NCBI GenBank assembly: GCA_024036415.1
Contig: JAMWET010001896.1
Span: 607,501-671,500 of the forward strand
Reading direction: 5' to 3'
DNA length: 64,000 nt
Source: Prochilodus magdalenae
Lineage: Eukaryota; Chordata; Actinopteri; Characiformes; Prochilodontidae
A program made the position numbers and the translations under genes. Of the stretch, positions 10,381 to 21,168 are shown piece by piece (the first letter of the stretch is position 1; each line of letters opens with the position of its first letter). The notes under the pieces are model-generated. The model saw only the letters and a program-made list of their open reading frames with translations. It was not told where the DNA came from and made no database searches.

Positions 10381-11110
10381 TTTGCGCTGCTGAAACAATA
10401 AGCCAGTCAGCTGTGACTCCAAGAAGGAGGCACAAGCCGCGGCGTGTGTCGCGCAAAAAGCACGCGGCGCATTTCTACCCTCGCGTAAACAGAGCGCGGC
10501 CTCGGACGAGTCCACCGTATCAGTCTGCACCGTAATAAATAACCGCTCCACAGGCTGAGGAAGTCTATGCCAGCGCTTGCTAAATCTGGAAGCGGCTCAA
10601 GAGGCCGTTTAGCTGCATGTGTCGTTTGTATCCATAATTCATTAATACATCCTCCTGCATATCTAACCGCACTTTATCTTTCTGCTGTTTCGCAGAGGAC
10701 CGGGCAGTCCTATCTCCGGTTCCCACGTCTTTTACCTCGGGCCGCTTGTTTATTTTAATTCGCCGGTGGTATAGTAAGCACTTTGAGGGGGTGCTGATGG
10801 ATAGCCGGAGCGACGGAAAATTTATTAGTATGGCTTTTAGACAGGCTCCTGAGTGCTGCGCTTGACAAAAACAATCCTTGTCAAAGGCAGCATCTCCTGG
10901 ACGTGCCAAACAGCCAGGGATGAATCGATAAGGAATTTCAGGGCTGGGAAACCGTAGCCGATAACTAACACCTCGGTGTGACCAGTATCTGCTCTCATAT
11001 AAGGACAGTACAGGACCAAACCGGACTTATAATAATGAATATCTAGACAAGTGCATTTCCTAAGGAATGATTGCGCAGCTTAAGCTAGCTTGTTGCTAGC
11101 CAGATGCTAA
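10381..11110. other. Unique CpG-containing block, possible regulatory DNA
   Basis: CpG density is clearly higher at 10430-10520 (CCGCGGCGTGTGTCGCGC and similar) than around it, and the block has no repeat words. TTAATACATCC and GTTTATTTTAATTCG give homeodomain-like AT cores. No exon can be defined. A regulatory role is inference. Confidence 0.25.
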
Positions 11111-11114
11111 GGTG

Positions 11115-11262
11115 TTGCTAAAAATTTTATTTAAGGCATTTAGCAGACGCTCTTATCCAGAGCAACTTACAGCCGTGCTTAGTGTTCTGTTGGATGATAT
11201 TTCCAGCTACCACAGGAGGGTTAGAGCCTTAACTCGCTATGAGCTCAGACACTGACCGAACA
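11115..11262 (-). mobile_element. LINE/SINE 3' tail
   Basis: Reverse complement GCTCTGGATAAGAGCGTCTG followed by CTAAATGCC is the very common fish retroelement tail, preceded by CTAACCCTCCTGTGGTAGC. It lies downstream, in minus orientation, of the LINE coding relic at 11869-12310, so it is probably the end of that element. Confidence 0.75.
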
Positions 11263-11868
11263 GGGCCCAGTGCTCATACCTACAGAGAACAATACACAGA
11301 CATATATAAAGCAAAAGTGCAGTATCTGGCAACCCCAGCCCAGTGCTCATATCTAGAGAGATCAATACACAGACATATATAAAGCAAAAAGGCACTACCT
11401 GGCAACCCCAGCCTAGTGCTCATAACTAGAGAGAACAATATGCAGACATATATAAAGCAAAAGTGCACTACCTGGCAACCCCAGCCCAGCACTCATACCT
11501 AGAGAGAACAATACACAGACATATATAAAGCAAAAAGGCACTACCTGGCAACCCCAGCTCAGCGCTCATACCTAGAGAGATCAATACACCAACATATATA
11601 AAGCAAAAGTGGACTACCTGGCAACCCCAGCCAGGTGCTCATACCTAGAGAGATCAATACACAGACATATATAAAGCAAAAGTGCACTACCTGGCAACCC
11701 CAGCCCGGCGCACATACTTAGAGACAACAATACACAGACATATATAAAGCAAAAGTGGACTACCTGGCAACCCCAGCCCAGCGCACATACCTAGAGACAA
11801 CAATACACCGACATATTTAAGCCATAGTGCACTACCTGGCAACCCCAGCCCAGGTGCAACACAAGTAT
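11263..11868 (-). repeat. 75-bp tandem array inside a LINE 3' region
   Basis: About eight units of roughly 75 bp each contain CTACCTGGCAACCCCAGCCC, GCTCATACCTAGAGAGA and ACAGACATATATAAAGCAAA. Flanks on both sides are parts of one LINE (coding relic to the right, tail to the left), so the array looks like an internal expansion of its 3' untranslated region. Open frames across it are artefacts. Confidence 0.9.
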
Positions 11869-12310
11869 AAGTGTCTTCAGCCTGCGCTTGAAGACAGCGA
11901 GAGACTCCACTGTTCAGACAGCCAGTGAGACAGAGATGAGTCTGGATGCTTGTCTTCCATGAGTCTTCAGAGATGGCGGGTCGAGTCGAGCTGTACTTGA
12001 AGCTCGAAGGGCTCGAGGTACAGGCTGACTCGTAACCATTGCCTAAGGTAGTGAGGGGCTGGTCCATTCTTGGCTTTGTAGGCCTCAGAGTTTTAAATCT
12101 GACCCAGGCAGCAACAGGAAGCCTGTGAAGGGAGCGCAGCAGTGGAGTCACGTGGCTGAACTTGGGAAGACTGAAGACGAGTCGAGTTGCTGCGTTCTGG
12201 ACCAGTTGCAAGAGTCTGATGGCCTGGAGAGGAAGACCACCCAGGAGTAGTCTAGCCTTGAAATGACCAGAGACTGGACAGGCAGCTGGGTGGCCTCCTG
12301 AGAAAGGAAC
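11869..12310 (-). mobile_element. Decayed LINE reverse-transcriptase C-terminal region
   Basis: Minus-strand translation in two frames gives VQSLVISRLDY, then LQLVQNAATRLVFSLPKFSH and TPLLRSLHRLPVAAWVRFKT. These are the conserved stretches after the catalytic core of ORF2 in fish non-LTR retrotransposons (the 'RLDYCN' and 'QNAAARL' blocks). A frameshift near 12200 separates them and the rest decays, so the copy is dead. The FADD catalytic motif is not present, which fits 5' truncation. Confidence 0.8.
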
Positions 12311-12759
12311 ATCAGCAGCAGGCAGTATAACTGCGGTTTAGAGTTTGGGCACCTGCCCCGAGTGGCCAATAGGGTTTTGATAGTGCCACGTATGAATGGG
12401 ACTCTATGGGGGAAACAAAGGGATGGGAAAAAACCCAAACAGATCAAGTCAGGTCAGACCAGCTTTGAACTTGGGCTCAGGGGTCTGCCCTGAGACGGTG
12501 TACGCAAAATAGTGTCTGTCAGTCAAACAGAAGTACAATAGATAGGCGTGTGCTTTTCCACTCCATTCATTCTTAATGGTACAAAATTTGGGAACTTTAA
12601 TGAGGTCTGTAAGGCCATAGAGCTGTGTACCAGCACCCCATTCCTGATCAGACGGAACATTCCAGAGTTGGAATGGTCTTGATATCTCAGAAACTGTAGC
12701 CACAGAGAAACTCCTACTTTCACCTCCAACAGCCTTTTTATTATTTTTTTTTTTTGCAG
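12311..12759. other. Unique stretch upstream of a microexon-like site
   Basis: No repeat family is recognised. It ends in a long T run directly before a consensus-like acceptor at 12759. Confidence 0.35.
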
Positions 12760-12802
12760 CCTATGGGATGACAGGAGTAAAGAAACGGAAAGGCTATCTG
12801 AG
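12760..12802 (+). other. Microexon-like segment, 43 bp
   Basis: A pyrimidine-rich tract (TTATTTTTTTTTTTTGCAG) ends at 12759 and a strong donor (GAG|GTAAGG) follows at 12803. Two of three frames are open: LWDDRSKETERLSE or YGMTGVKKRKGYL. No homolog is recognised. Its two open phases do not join in frame to the candidate at 25887-26008. Chance occurrence is quite possible. Confidence 0.25.
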
Positions 12803-13649
12803 GTAAGGATAGTTTTTGTGTAATGAACTGGGGATAAAGTGCATTAAAGTGGCTCCGGGCCATGTCCCCACCTCCAGTCCACATACAGCCTTGACCTTTG
12901 ACCCCTACCATACTCCCGCTCAGCCTGATTATCTTCAGAAGAACCTTCCCTGCTTTGACTCTGCGACTCCCTGTACGCTTCCCTCTGCTCTTCCCTTTCC
13001 TCCCTCTCCGGACGGTAGCTGATGGGTCGCTGGGAGAAATTTCTTGTCAGGTTAGAATTCTTCATGTGGGAACTTTCCATGTGACCTCTCCTAGTTTTAT
13101 TAAGTAAGGGATGTCTGCTTCTTTCTCCTGGCTTTTGGTTTCAGGCCAAAGCAACTGAAGTCTGAGAGGGAAACGGTTCTCGGAAAGACGTTCCTTGGTG
13201 TTGAAAGAAAGGGCTCTTGTGAATTTTGGAATCCGCTTTATTATCAATGATTTCTCAAGCTTGTGCACAGCCCTATATCAATATATTTATTTAAACCAAA
13301 TCCCCATCCAGTCTTGTCCTCCAGCAAGCATGGAGGAGGAAATTAATGTTGGATGGCTGTGTGAACATTTTCATCCTCCGTTCCAGAGAAAGCCTTCGTT
13401 TTCTGTCTCGCATGTTCTCCAGATTAGATTTACTCGGGTAAGTACAGTACTTCATGGCCTCCAGCCATATGGGTTTTATTTTTTTTACTCTCTTTATTTC
13501 AACCAAAGTACCGATGAAAGTTTGTATTACCGAATGACTCAACAACACAAAAGTGTGGTCATCCTGAATCATGGTGAAATCACATTAATGGCCTCTTGTC
13601 TGCATAGAGTGGATGAGCTTCCATTTGGGATGCAATTACTCATGGTTAC
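12803..13649. other. Unique stretch, no gene recognised
   Basis: A 158-codon open frame at 13195-13671 has no recognisable domain and runs into a Tc1 relic, so it is not called. No repeat family is seen before 13650. Confidence 0.4.
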
Positions 13650-13870
13650 TCATGGCTCACTATCTGGCTAATGGCCAGTCTGGGTTTGGTGGATGCCAGG
13701 AAGATGCTACAACGCTACCGGAATGCGTAGTGCTAACAGTGCAGTTTGGTGGAGGAGGGATAATGCACTGAGGCTACTTTTCACGGTAGGGCTCAGACCC
13801 CTAGTTCCAACTCTTAAAAGCCATCTGGGAAAACCATCTGGGATTAAACCAATAAGCCACGAGAGGCCAT
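13650..13870 (+). mobile_element. Tc1-like family A relic (central segment)
   Basis: Plus-strand translation near 13715-13790 reads RSANSAVWWRRDNALRL. This is the decayed counterpart of the segment leading to VWGCF, followed by words for GPLVP (GACCCCTAGTTCCAAC). GGTTTGGTGGATGCCAGGAA is shared in reverse with 9125-9145. Only about 220 bp remain. Confidence 0.7.
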
Positions 13871-13892
13871 GGTAGGGGTGATGTTAGGCCTC

Positions 13893-14095
13893 AACAGGCT
13901 TATTGGCATATACAAGGTTATTCATATTACAGGGAGGCCAGTGTAGGGTTAGGAGTCTTGCCCAAGGACTCTTATTGGTGTAGCACAGCATAGTCACCCA
14001 GACCGGGAATTGAACCCCAGTCTCCCATATGTGGTGCTGGCTCCCTGGGAGGTAGTGGTGTTATCCACTTAGCTATACCATGCCACACCACACAT
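13893..14095 (-). mobile_element. tRNA-derived SINE, copy 2
   Basis: The minus strand has an A box (TATAGCTAAGTGG) and B box (GGTTCAATTCC), then the body words GACTATGCTGTGCTACACCA and CAAGACTCCTAACCCTACAC. It shares the layout of the copy at 3870-4042 but has a better-preserved head. Transcription would be by RNA polymerase III from an internal promoter if intact. Confidence 0.85.
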
Positions 14096-15335
14096 AGTGT
14101 CTACATACAGTATGATAAAATACATAAACGTTCAATGAATAACTGAATTTATTATGATTATGTTTCCACAGGTTTTGCCGAAGTGCATGTACAGTAAGCT
14201 GTGGTTGCCAAACACCTAAGTGTTTTTACACTGACCCAGGGAATCTCAGTTTCCCATCACTGTATATTTCATTCATGTTATGAAGATCTTATTATACGGC
14301 AGTGTATAATGTAGAAACCTCCACATCATAAGTAATCCTTGTTTATCATATCAAAAATGCTAATCTCTACTGGAGCCCTATGTGTTTTGCTGTGCTATGT
14401 TAGCACCCGGCTAGTTGCTATGTACATTTACTTTAACATAACTTTGCAGTTACTTAGTAGTTATTGACTAATCAATAGCAGTTACTAAAAACATTAATAC
14501 TAGGTGCTGGTAATTTGTAATATGTTTATATGGAAAGATTATGAGGACATATTAATTTTTAGTAAAATGCAGAAAAATTGATAGTACATGCTGTGTAATT
14601 CATAGCTATAATATTCATTTATGGTAGTTATTACACAATACATAGTGGACACCAAATATTTAAGAGTAGATCCTGGATTATTCATAGTACTTAGTACTGA
14701 GTAGTACTGAGTAATTAATAATAATTATCAAATAATTACTGGTAAATACTAAATGAATTATAGTAGGTGTTAAATAGAGTGTAGAAGATACTTCATAATT
14801 TATTGGACCTATAACTCAAAGTAAATACCAAAATAATGTTTTTTGCAGATTTTGTAGTTGATTCTGTAGTTGTAGTTTTGTAGTTGATTCTGAATAATTC
14901 ATAGAAGTGACCATCATTTAAAGTACTATGTACTAAGTATTTAATAGTACGTACTGAGTAATGGACTAATTCAGAGTAAGCATAAATAATTACAGTAGTG
15001 TTACCGAATGGTTACCGAAGTTACTAAAAAAAAAAAAAACAGTATGCTTGCAGTTACATGCAATTTGGAACTGAAAATCTGGAACTGGAAAACTTTGGAT
15101 TAAAAATTGGATTTGCACACATTTCCACTTATACCAAAGATAGTCAGTCAACCAGAAGCATTTCTTAGGATCCAAATGTTGCTTCTTCAGTTAAATACTG
15201 CAGCTACAAAGCTACCATTGATAAAATATTATAGTCAGTGGTCATCTAAACAGGTTCTGAAAATAAATCTCCAAAACTGCACATCCAGGTCTTTATTGAG
15301 ACAGCACGGACTGGTTAAAAAGGTTATTAGTGAAT
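14096..15335. other. AT-rich unique stretch
   Basis: About 1.2 kb of AT-rich DNA with clustered AGTACT/TACTGAGTA words (14690-14960) and a short A run at 15029. No gene or known repeat is recognised. Confidence 0.4.
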
Positions 15336-15605
15336 TTTTAAATAAATTTAAATTTAAATTTAAATTTAAAATTATTAAAATTATTAAAATTATTAAAATT
15401 AAAATTAAAATTAAAATTTAAATTTAAATTTAAATTTAAATTTAAATTTAAATTTAAATTTAAATTTAAAATTTAAATTAAAATTACCACTACTTGTGGC
15501 ATCATAATCTCATTCATAGGATTGCAACATAAAAAGATTAAATTTAAAAATAAAATGTACACAACTTGTAGCATTGTAGCTCCAACGCCCCACATGTTCT
15601 AAACC
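15336..15605. repeat. (AAATTT)n tract plus repeat Z fragment
   Basis: AAATTT and AAAATT units (15340-15485) are followed by ACTTGTGGCATCATAATCTC, AGGATTGCAACATAAAAAG and TTGTAGCATTGTAGCTCC. The same tail words follow AT tracts at 19430-19505 and 21782-21880, so this is one dispersed family, called Z here. Confidence 0.85.
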
Positions 15606-16430
15606 ATATCAACAAACCTGCATGATGGTTATTAAGACCTGGATGCAGTTTAAGTGGGTTCAGAGAAGCAAAATCTGGACAACAAGCCTGTGTCGGCCGT
15701 CAGATTCACGCTAAGTGTGGATTAATAAAGGGCTTGCTTGCTTCCCCCCATACGTTAGGTAAGATAAGGTTAAGCTGACTGCGGCCTATACGTCTTCCAC
15801 GCAGCATACCGGTGATTAACTAATCAAACGATGTGATCTCGATATGTTTCCATTCGAAAGCCTAAATCACGAGCTAATCTAATAGGACTGTTGTTGGATC
15901 GCCATAGTAACGCTGATTATTATTGATGGGGCAGAATCTGCTGACTCACGCGGCCGGCTGGTTATGAGTTCCTGGTATTGTTAATGGAGGATGAAGACAT
16001 TACAGCTCTCATAAGGCTTTCTGGGAGGTGAGGCGGCCAATCCGAGCGTCAGATGGTCACCCGTAACCATAGTGACCAAAGGATGGGAACAGATTGTTTA
16101 GTGGTGAGAGAAATGTCCGGACTTGGAGGGCACTTGAGTCGCCTGCGCTGGTTAAGAAGAGACAAAGCTCACTGAAATCAGGCTCATAGCCCGACTGCTG
16201 TGGACTGGCTTTACACAACGTGAGTTTTTTGAAAATTCCAACAAAATTAATGCTAATATTTAATGATTTGGTAAACCTTTACTTACAGCAGTGAGTTATG
16301 TAGATTATGTAAGTTGTGTAGACCATCTGCATTATGCAAACTTTCCCTTTCACTTGTAATATTAAGTAAAAATATTCATAATTATTAATAATTAACTATC
16401 TATAAGTTATTTGCAAACTTCTACACACTA
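15606..16430. other. Unique block, possible regulatory DNA
   Basis: Repeat-free from 15640 to about 16220 with mixed composition and words such as GATTAACTAATCAAACGATG, GAGCTAATCTAATAGG and CGCTGATTATTATTGATGGG. No exon can be defined. A conserved non-coding role is an inference from texture only. Confidence 0.25.
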
Positions 16431-17119
16431 GAATAGGAAATACCAGTCCATATCTCCAAATACACCATATATACAATATCCAATATATGTCCTCATGTTT
16501 CATATATACGATATGAGACATATGTACATACATACCATATATACAATACAAAATATATGTCCATATATATGTCAATTCATTCCATAGATACAATATTAAA
16601 CATATGTACATGTACTCCATATGTTTAATATATGCACATATATACCATATATACAGTATACATTATATGGCCATGAATATCATACCTACTTTATAGTTTA
16701 TGTCCATATATATTCCATATTTATATTATGTCCTATATACTCTATATACACAATATGCAGTGTATGGTCATATATGCCATATATACGCAACACATGCTAT
16801 ATACAGTATTTGGCCATGTATACCATATATGCAATATGCAATATATGGCCATGTACTCCATACACAAAATATACTGTAACATATGGTCAATGGTCAATCC
16901 ATGAATACAATATACAATATATGGCCATGTATTTCATATATATATATATAATATGCCAATATATACCATATACCAAGTATACAATATATGGCTATGTATT
17001 CTATACATACAATATACAATATATGGCCTTGAATTCCATATATGCAATATATGTCCATATATACAATGTACAACATATAGCCATTTATACCATATATACA
17101 ATATACAAAATATGACCAT
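16431..17119. repeat. Degenerate TATGGCCATGTAT-type AT-rich array
   Basis: Diverged units of roughly 40 bp contain TATATGGCCATGTAT, CCATATATACAATA and ACAATATATGG. The unit core is close to a palindrome, so both strands show open frames rich in Tyr, Ile and Met. These are artefacts. The array ends at the Tc1 relic that starts at 17120. Confidence 0.85.
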
Positions 17120-17740
17120 ATATACAACATCCAATATTTTGGCCAAAAATATGAGGACACCTCTTTTAATTACCAAGCTCAGGTGTTTTAGGCACACCCA
17201 CTGCAGGGGTTAAAAAAGGACAGGTCCTGGCATCTCAGTAGACAAGCCTGGTAGTAGAATGGGCTGTACTGAGGGGCTCAGTGGCTGTAAACATGGCACT
17301 GGACCGTGATCCAGGTTGGGGCTCTTTAGTTCCAGTGGTGGGGGGTAGGGGGGGTTTGTTCATGCTACCACATACAGAGACATTTCAGAAAATGATATGC
17401 TTCCAATTTCGTGGCAGGAGTTTGGGATCTTCCAGCATGACATGCACAAAGCAAGCTCCATAAAGACACATGGTTGGTCGAGTCCGGTGCGGAGTCTCTG
17501 AACTCACCACAACCCCACAAACACTTTTGACACGAACTGGAACTTGGATCGTAAGCAAGGCCTTCTCGTCCTACATCAGTGCCTGACCGCACAAAAGCTC
17601 TTTTCACTGAGCAGGCACAAAGTGCTACATCCACACACTCCAAAGCCCTTAAAGAATTCCCAGAAAATAGAGGCTATTATAGCCGCAAAGCAGATGTCTC
17701 TATCGGGACACTTGTGTCTACTTCTGAACCCAAATAAAGG
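17120..17740 (+). mobile_element. Tc1-like family A relic (longest copy)
   Basis: The start at TATTTTGGCCAAAAATATGA resembles the terminal repeat of fish Tc1 elements. Then come decayed pieces of the transposase C-terminal half: GSLVPVVG (about 17317), FQKMICFQF (about 17382), LGSSSMTCTKQAP, GLLVLHQCLTAQK and IEAIIAAKQ. Motif order agrees with Tc1, but frames shift repeatedly, and the N-terminal and SDESRF segments are gone. No right terminal repeat is seen. Confidence 0.75.
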
Positions 17741-18880
17741 ACCAGAATTCCCAATTCCCAAAGATAGAACTGCAACAATACAGCGAAAGCTGAGGAAATA
17801 CTGACCGCTTGAAACATGCAGCTCAGCCATAATTAATTCTGAAGGGCCCTCAGTGAAGAACCCTGCACTTGGACATCGCTAAATCCCATGACCACTAAAG
17901 GCTTGCAGGCTGCTACCTAGGCTCGAAGCCCCTGAAGGCCGATCCCCGGAAGGTGGGGGAGGCGCTACTTTGTCATGCGTGAGGAACATGGGCTCGCATT
18001 CTTATGGCCCTGCTGCTTGATTGAGATGGCAGCGTATGTCCAGGCTCTCTAATTATGTGTGATTTTCTCTGTCTTCAGTCGAGCATGTGGTTGCCATGGA
18101 GGCGGGCCGGAGGTTTGGCAGCAGCCTGCAGGAGCTGTAAAGATCCGGAACGATCTGCCGCAGATTCACAGAAAAGCCCTGCACTCAGGAACCTGTAACT
18201 CCACGGAGCTGCTGCTTTGCGGTTGGCGTTAGTTGTTTGGGATTGGGATTAACCGATTAGAGAGACAGTTTGGCCAACAATCAGATTCACACAGTTTAGC
18301 GCCGATGTGGGGGATCAGTGAAAAGCACGGGGCCAAAAGTGCTTAGGAACAATGCAAATCAATAGTCACCGAAATTCCGTCATCTCCAACACTTCTCTCA
18401 ACCCACACCCAGGTCTTCATTAAGGTTGCCCAGACTACACAGTGTGGTTTGGGACACACTATGATTTATTATTAACAAGGAATCAACCAATCAATCAAAC
18501 AATCCTGTCAATCAACAAGTCCACCTTTAATTGCAATTGGAATTCGGGAAGTTTAAAATTAATTTCCAAAACAGTGAGCATTTACAGTGTAAGGGATTGA
18601 AAACGAAATTAACGTAAAGACATTTTAATCTGGAAAGAATTTAAAATTAAAAGACACATGACAGAACATATTTGACAATAAACTCAGTTATCAATAATAA
18701 ATGAGAAAAGAATCTAGAGATTAAAATTTTATTGATGAATGTAAAAAAATGTGACAAAATATTTATAAAAAATACCATCAATATGATAAACGAATTCATA
18801 AAATTAAGATTTAATTAATGAATGTGAAAATGTGACAAAATATTAATAAAAAATTACATTAATATGAATAACTAATTCAT
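17741..18880. other. Unique stretch with an exon-like splice site
   Basis: A good acceptor (TTTTCTCTGTCTTCAG) ends at 18078, and the following sequence is open in several frames to about 18140, but no donor or homolog supports an exon. From 18430 the DNA is AT-rich with A/T word repeats. Confidence 0.3.
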
Positions 18881-19790
18881 AAAATTATGAGTAGTTGAAG
18901 CATAATAAACCCATTCATAAGATTGCAACATAAAATAATAACTAGGCATATTAAACTTAAATTTAAAATTCCACCTGCCGCTCATGACCCAGTCTGTTTA
19001 TAAACCCCGCCCCCACACACACTGCGAAGTTTTGCCGACCCTGTTAGCACTACTGAGCGTTTCTTTCTGATATCTCCACTCTGGCTTGGACTTCTTCTTA
19101 GTTTTCGGCTGCCTCTTTTGCCTGCCTTGTTTCGGTTACCTGTTTGCTCGACTCTCTAGCTTTCGAGCTCCATCCGTTCTCCTTACTCCTCTTTTTGTCT
19201 ACTCCTTACATTTGTTTGCCTCGTTGCCTGATTCTCCTGGTTCTGGTTCTTTTGCCTGCCTCTTGACTCTGAGCTCGCTTTCTCCCTCTGTTATGTTTGG
19301 TCGCGTTTTGGTACTGCGTTTAATTGTCCAATTGTTAAAATCAAAAATCAAAAAAAAAAAAAAAATTAAAATTAAAATTAAAATTAAAATTAAAATTAAA
19401 ATTAAAATTAAAAATTAACTTCTGGCATAATAATCTCATAAGATTGCATCATAAAAAGATTCAAATAAAAAAAAAAAATACTTCTTGTAGCATTGTAGCT
19501 CCAACGGTCCACATGTTCCACCATCCCACCTATACTATCCCAGGGCAGACCCCCAAACACAAATTCATTCGGCACTCATATGTTTGTTTGTCTGTTTAGG
19601 TATATCCCTCATTCCTCCCACAGATTCTCTTTCAGCACCATGCAACCACTCGGCAAACCCCGAACAACCCCTCACCCTGTGAACCATGGCAGCCTCCTAG
19701 CAGCACCCTAGCTACCACTGGGTACAGCTTGGCAACTGCCTTGCAACACCTTTCAACGTCCAAGCGACATCAAAGCTACCATCTGGAATA
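18881..19790. repeat. Repeat Z, copy at 18.9-19.8 kb
   Basis: CATTCATAAGATTGCAACAT is followed by a CT-rich body (GCCTCGTTGCCTGATTCTCC, CTCTGTTATGTTTGGTCGCG), an (AAAATT)n tract (19360-19415), the tail CATTGTAGCTCCAACG and a unique-looking extension to CTACCACTGGGTACAGCTT. The extension recurs at 21885-22113. The 110-codon frame over the body is not a gene. The class is uncertain and may be LTR-like. Confidence 0.75.
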
Positions 19791-20025
19791 CAACAGCAGC
19801 TGCCGTCCAGCCTGGCACCGTCTTAGAGGGCAGGAAACAGAGTCCTGACAACTGAACGATCGTGTATCTAGAGACAGATCTTATATTTCTCATGTTTATA
19901 ATTATTTAACTTATTCTACATGACTGCTTGTTTTAAGGGCTTCCAGATTATCTCACTGCACTGGCAAATAATCTGGCATATTTGAAGAAATATGCCCAAA
20001 ACAACCCGAATTATCTGCCTTATCT

Positions 20026-20440
20026 GAGTCACTTTGAGTAACTCCAGGCTCCTGTAGATGAGGGACTGGATCCATAGATTGAGAAGAGGTGGTCCAGTGC
20101 AGTGAATGTCTCAGTCCATGTGTGGTAAATGGCTTCAAAGCCGATTGGCTAAAAGGAGTGACTGAGCATGTGGGCGTGGCCAAAGACCATGGTGTGAGGA
20201 AGTAGCTGAATCTGCAGGTGTATGGAAGCGTATGGTCATATGGGTCTACCAGCCGTGGCTAAAATCCCAGTCTACAGGAAATCTGCTCGGAATTGTGTCA
20301 GGGAAGGCGTCCACCAAATCTGGACCAACTGACCAATTCTTTGAGTGCCAGAACAGTGATGGGGCCTGGATCCAGAAACTTGTCTGGTACAACCAAATCC
20401 AATCACAGCTGTTATTGGTGCTGGTGAAAGTGTAACACTC
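20026..20440 (+). mobile_element. Tc1-like HTH element relic
   Basis: AACTCCAGGCTCCTGTAGAT, TCCATGTGTGGTAAATGGCT and AAAGACCATGGTGTGAGGAA follow the order of the better copy at 54191-54700. A frameshift at GTGTGAGGAAGTAGC breaks the KDHSVKEVAES stretch. The distal words CCAGAAACTTGTCTGG and TTATTGGTGCTGG are retained. No catalytic domain. Confidence 0.75.
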
Positions 20441-21168
20441 AAGCAGCACAAACTCTGTCCAGGAAGTTCTCTTCAGGAAGTGCTCTTCAGGAAGTGCTCT
20501 TCACTTTTGTCGTTTAATCATGGACACACTGTGAAAAATCAAGGTTTGAATGGTTTTAGTGTTATCTCAATCTGTATGTCTCGACTCCTGCCTCTCTGCC
20601 TCTTTCTGTAAACCCGTCCTCATTTCTTCAACCAACGATCAATGAGAGCGAGCGTTGGTTGCCCTTTTAGCCGAGGCCTTTGACTTTTAGGGTTTTGCAC
20701 TCTCACACTGCCAGCAGTCGGGGGAAAGATGTCTTTACCTCAGTTGCCTCGAAGCCTCTTTTTCCAGACTTGGTTCAAAGGAACCTTGAATGCTGCTTTC
20801 TAGTCGATTTTTCAAAGTCTGGGCTTTCAACTTATGTCAAGCCCAATAGTCTGAATCGGACCCAGTAGGCAGAGCTAGGCTGAATCCGAAATGGTTTCCT
20901 ATTTGACTTATAGGCACTACCTAGAGTGTAAAAGCCACTGACCTAGAACATATTGTGTTTTATAAGGGAGCCATTTCTCACGTCCGGATTCAGCTCCACA
21001 CATCTTTTAGATGGGCACTCCACTCCGGACAAAATGAGGAATTTAACCATTACTACATCTGCTGCAAACACGCTGGCCGTCCACAGTGTTACTGAGGAAG
21101 AGACTTTATCTTACTCTGCAGGCCACAGTAGTGGTCATTTCACCAGTAGAAAGGGAAACGGGCACTGA
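20441..21168. other. Unique stretch, no gene recognised
   Basis: A small local repeat (CAGGAAGTGCTCTTCAGGAA near 20470) is the only structure seen. Confidence 0.4.

Noticed and set aside
13195..13671. 158-codon plus-strand frame
   Set aside because: No recognisable domain or splice support, and its end runs into a Tc1 relic.
16621..17197. 164-codon plus-strand frame and its antisense partners
   Set aside because: Both strands are open because the AT-rich unit is nearly palindromic. Composition is Tyr/Ile/Met only.
18079..18140. Possible terminal exon after TTTTCTCTGTCTTCAG
   Set aside because: More than one frame is open over a short distance and no homolog or downstream signal supports a choice.
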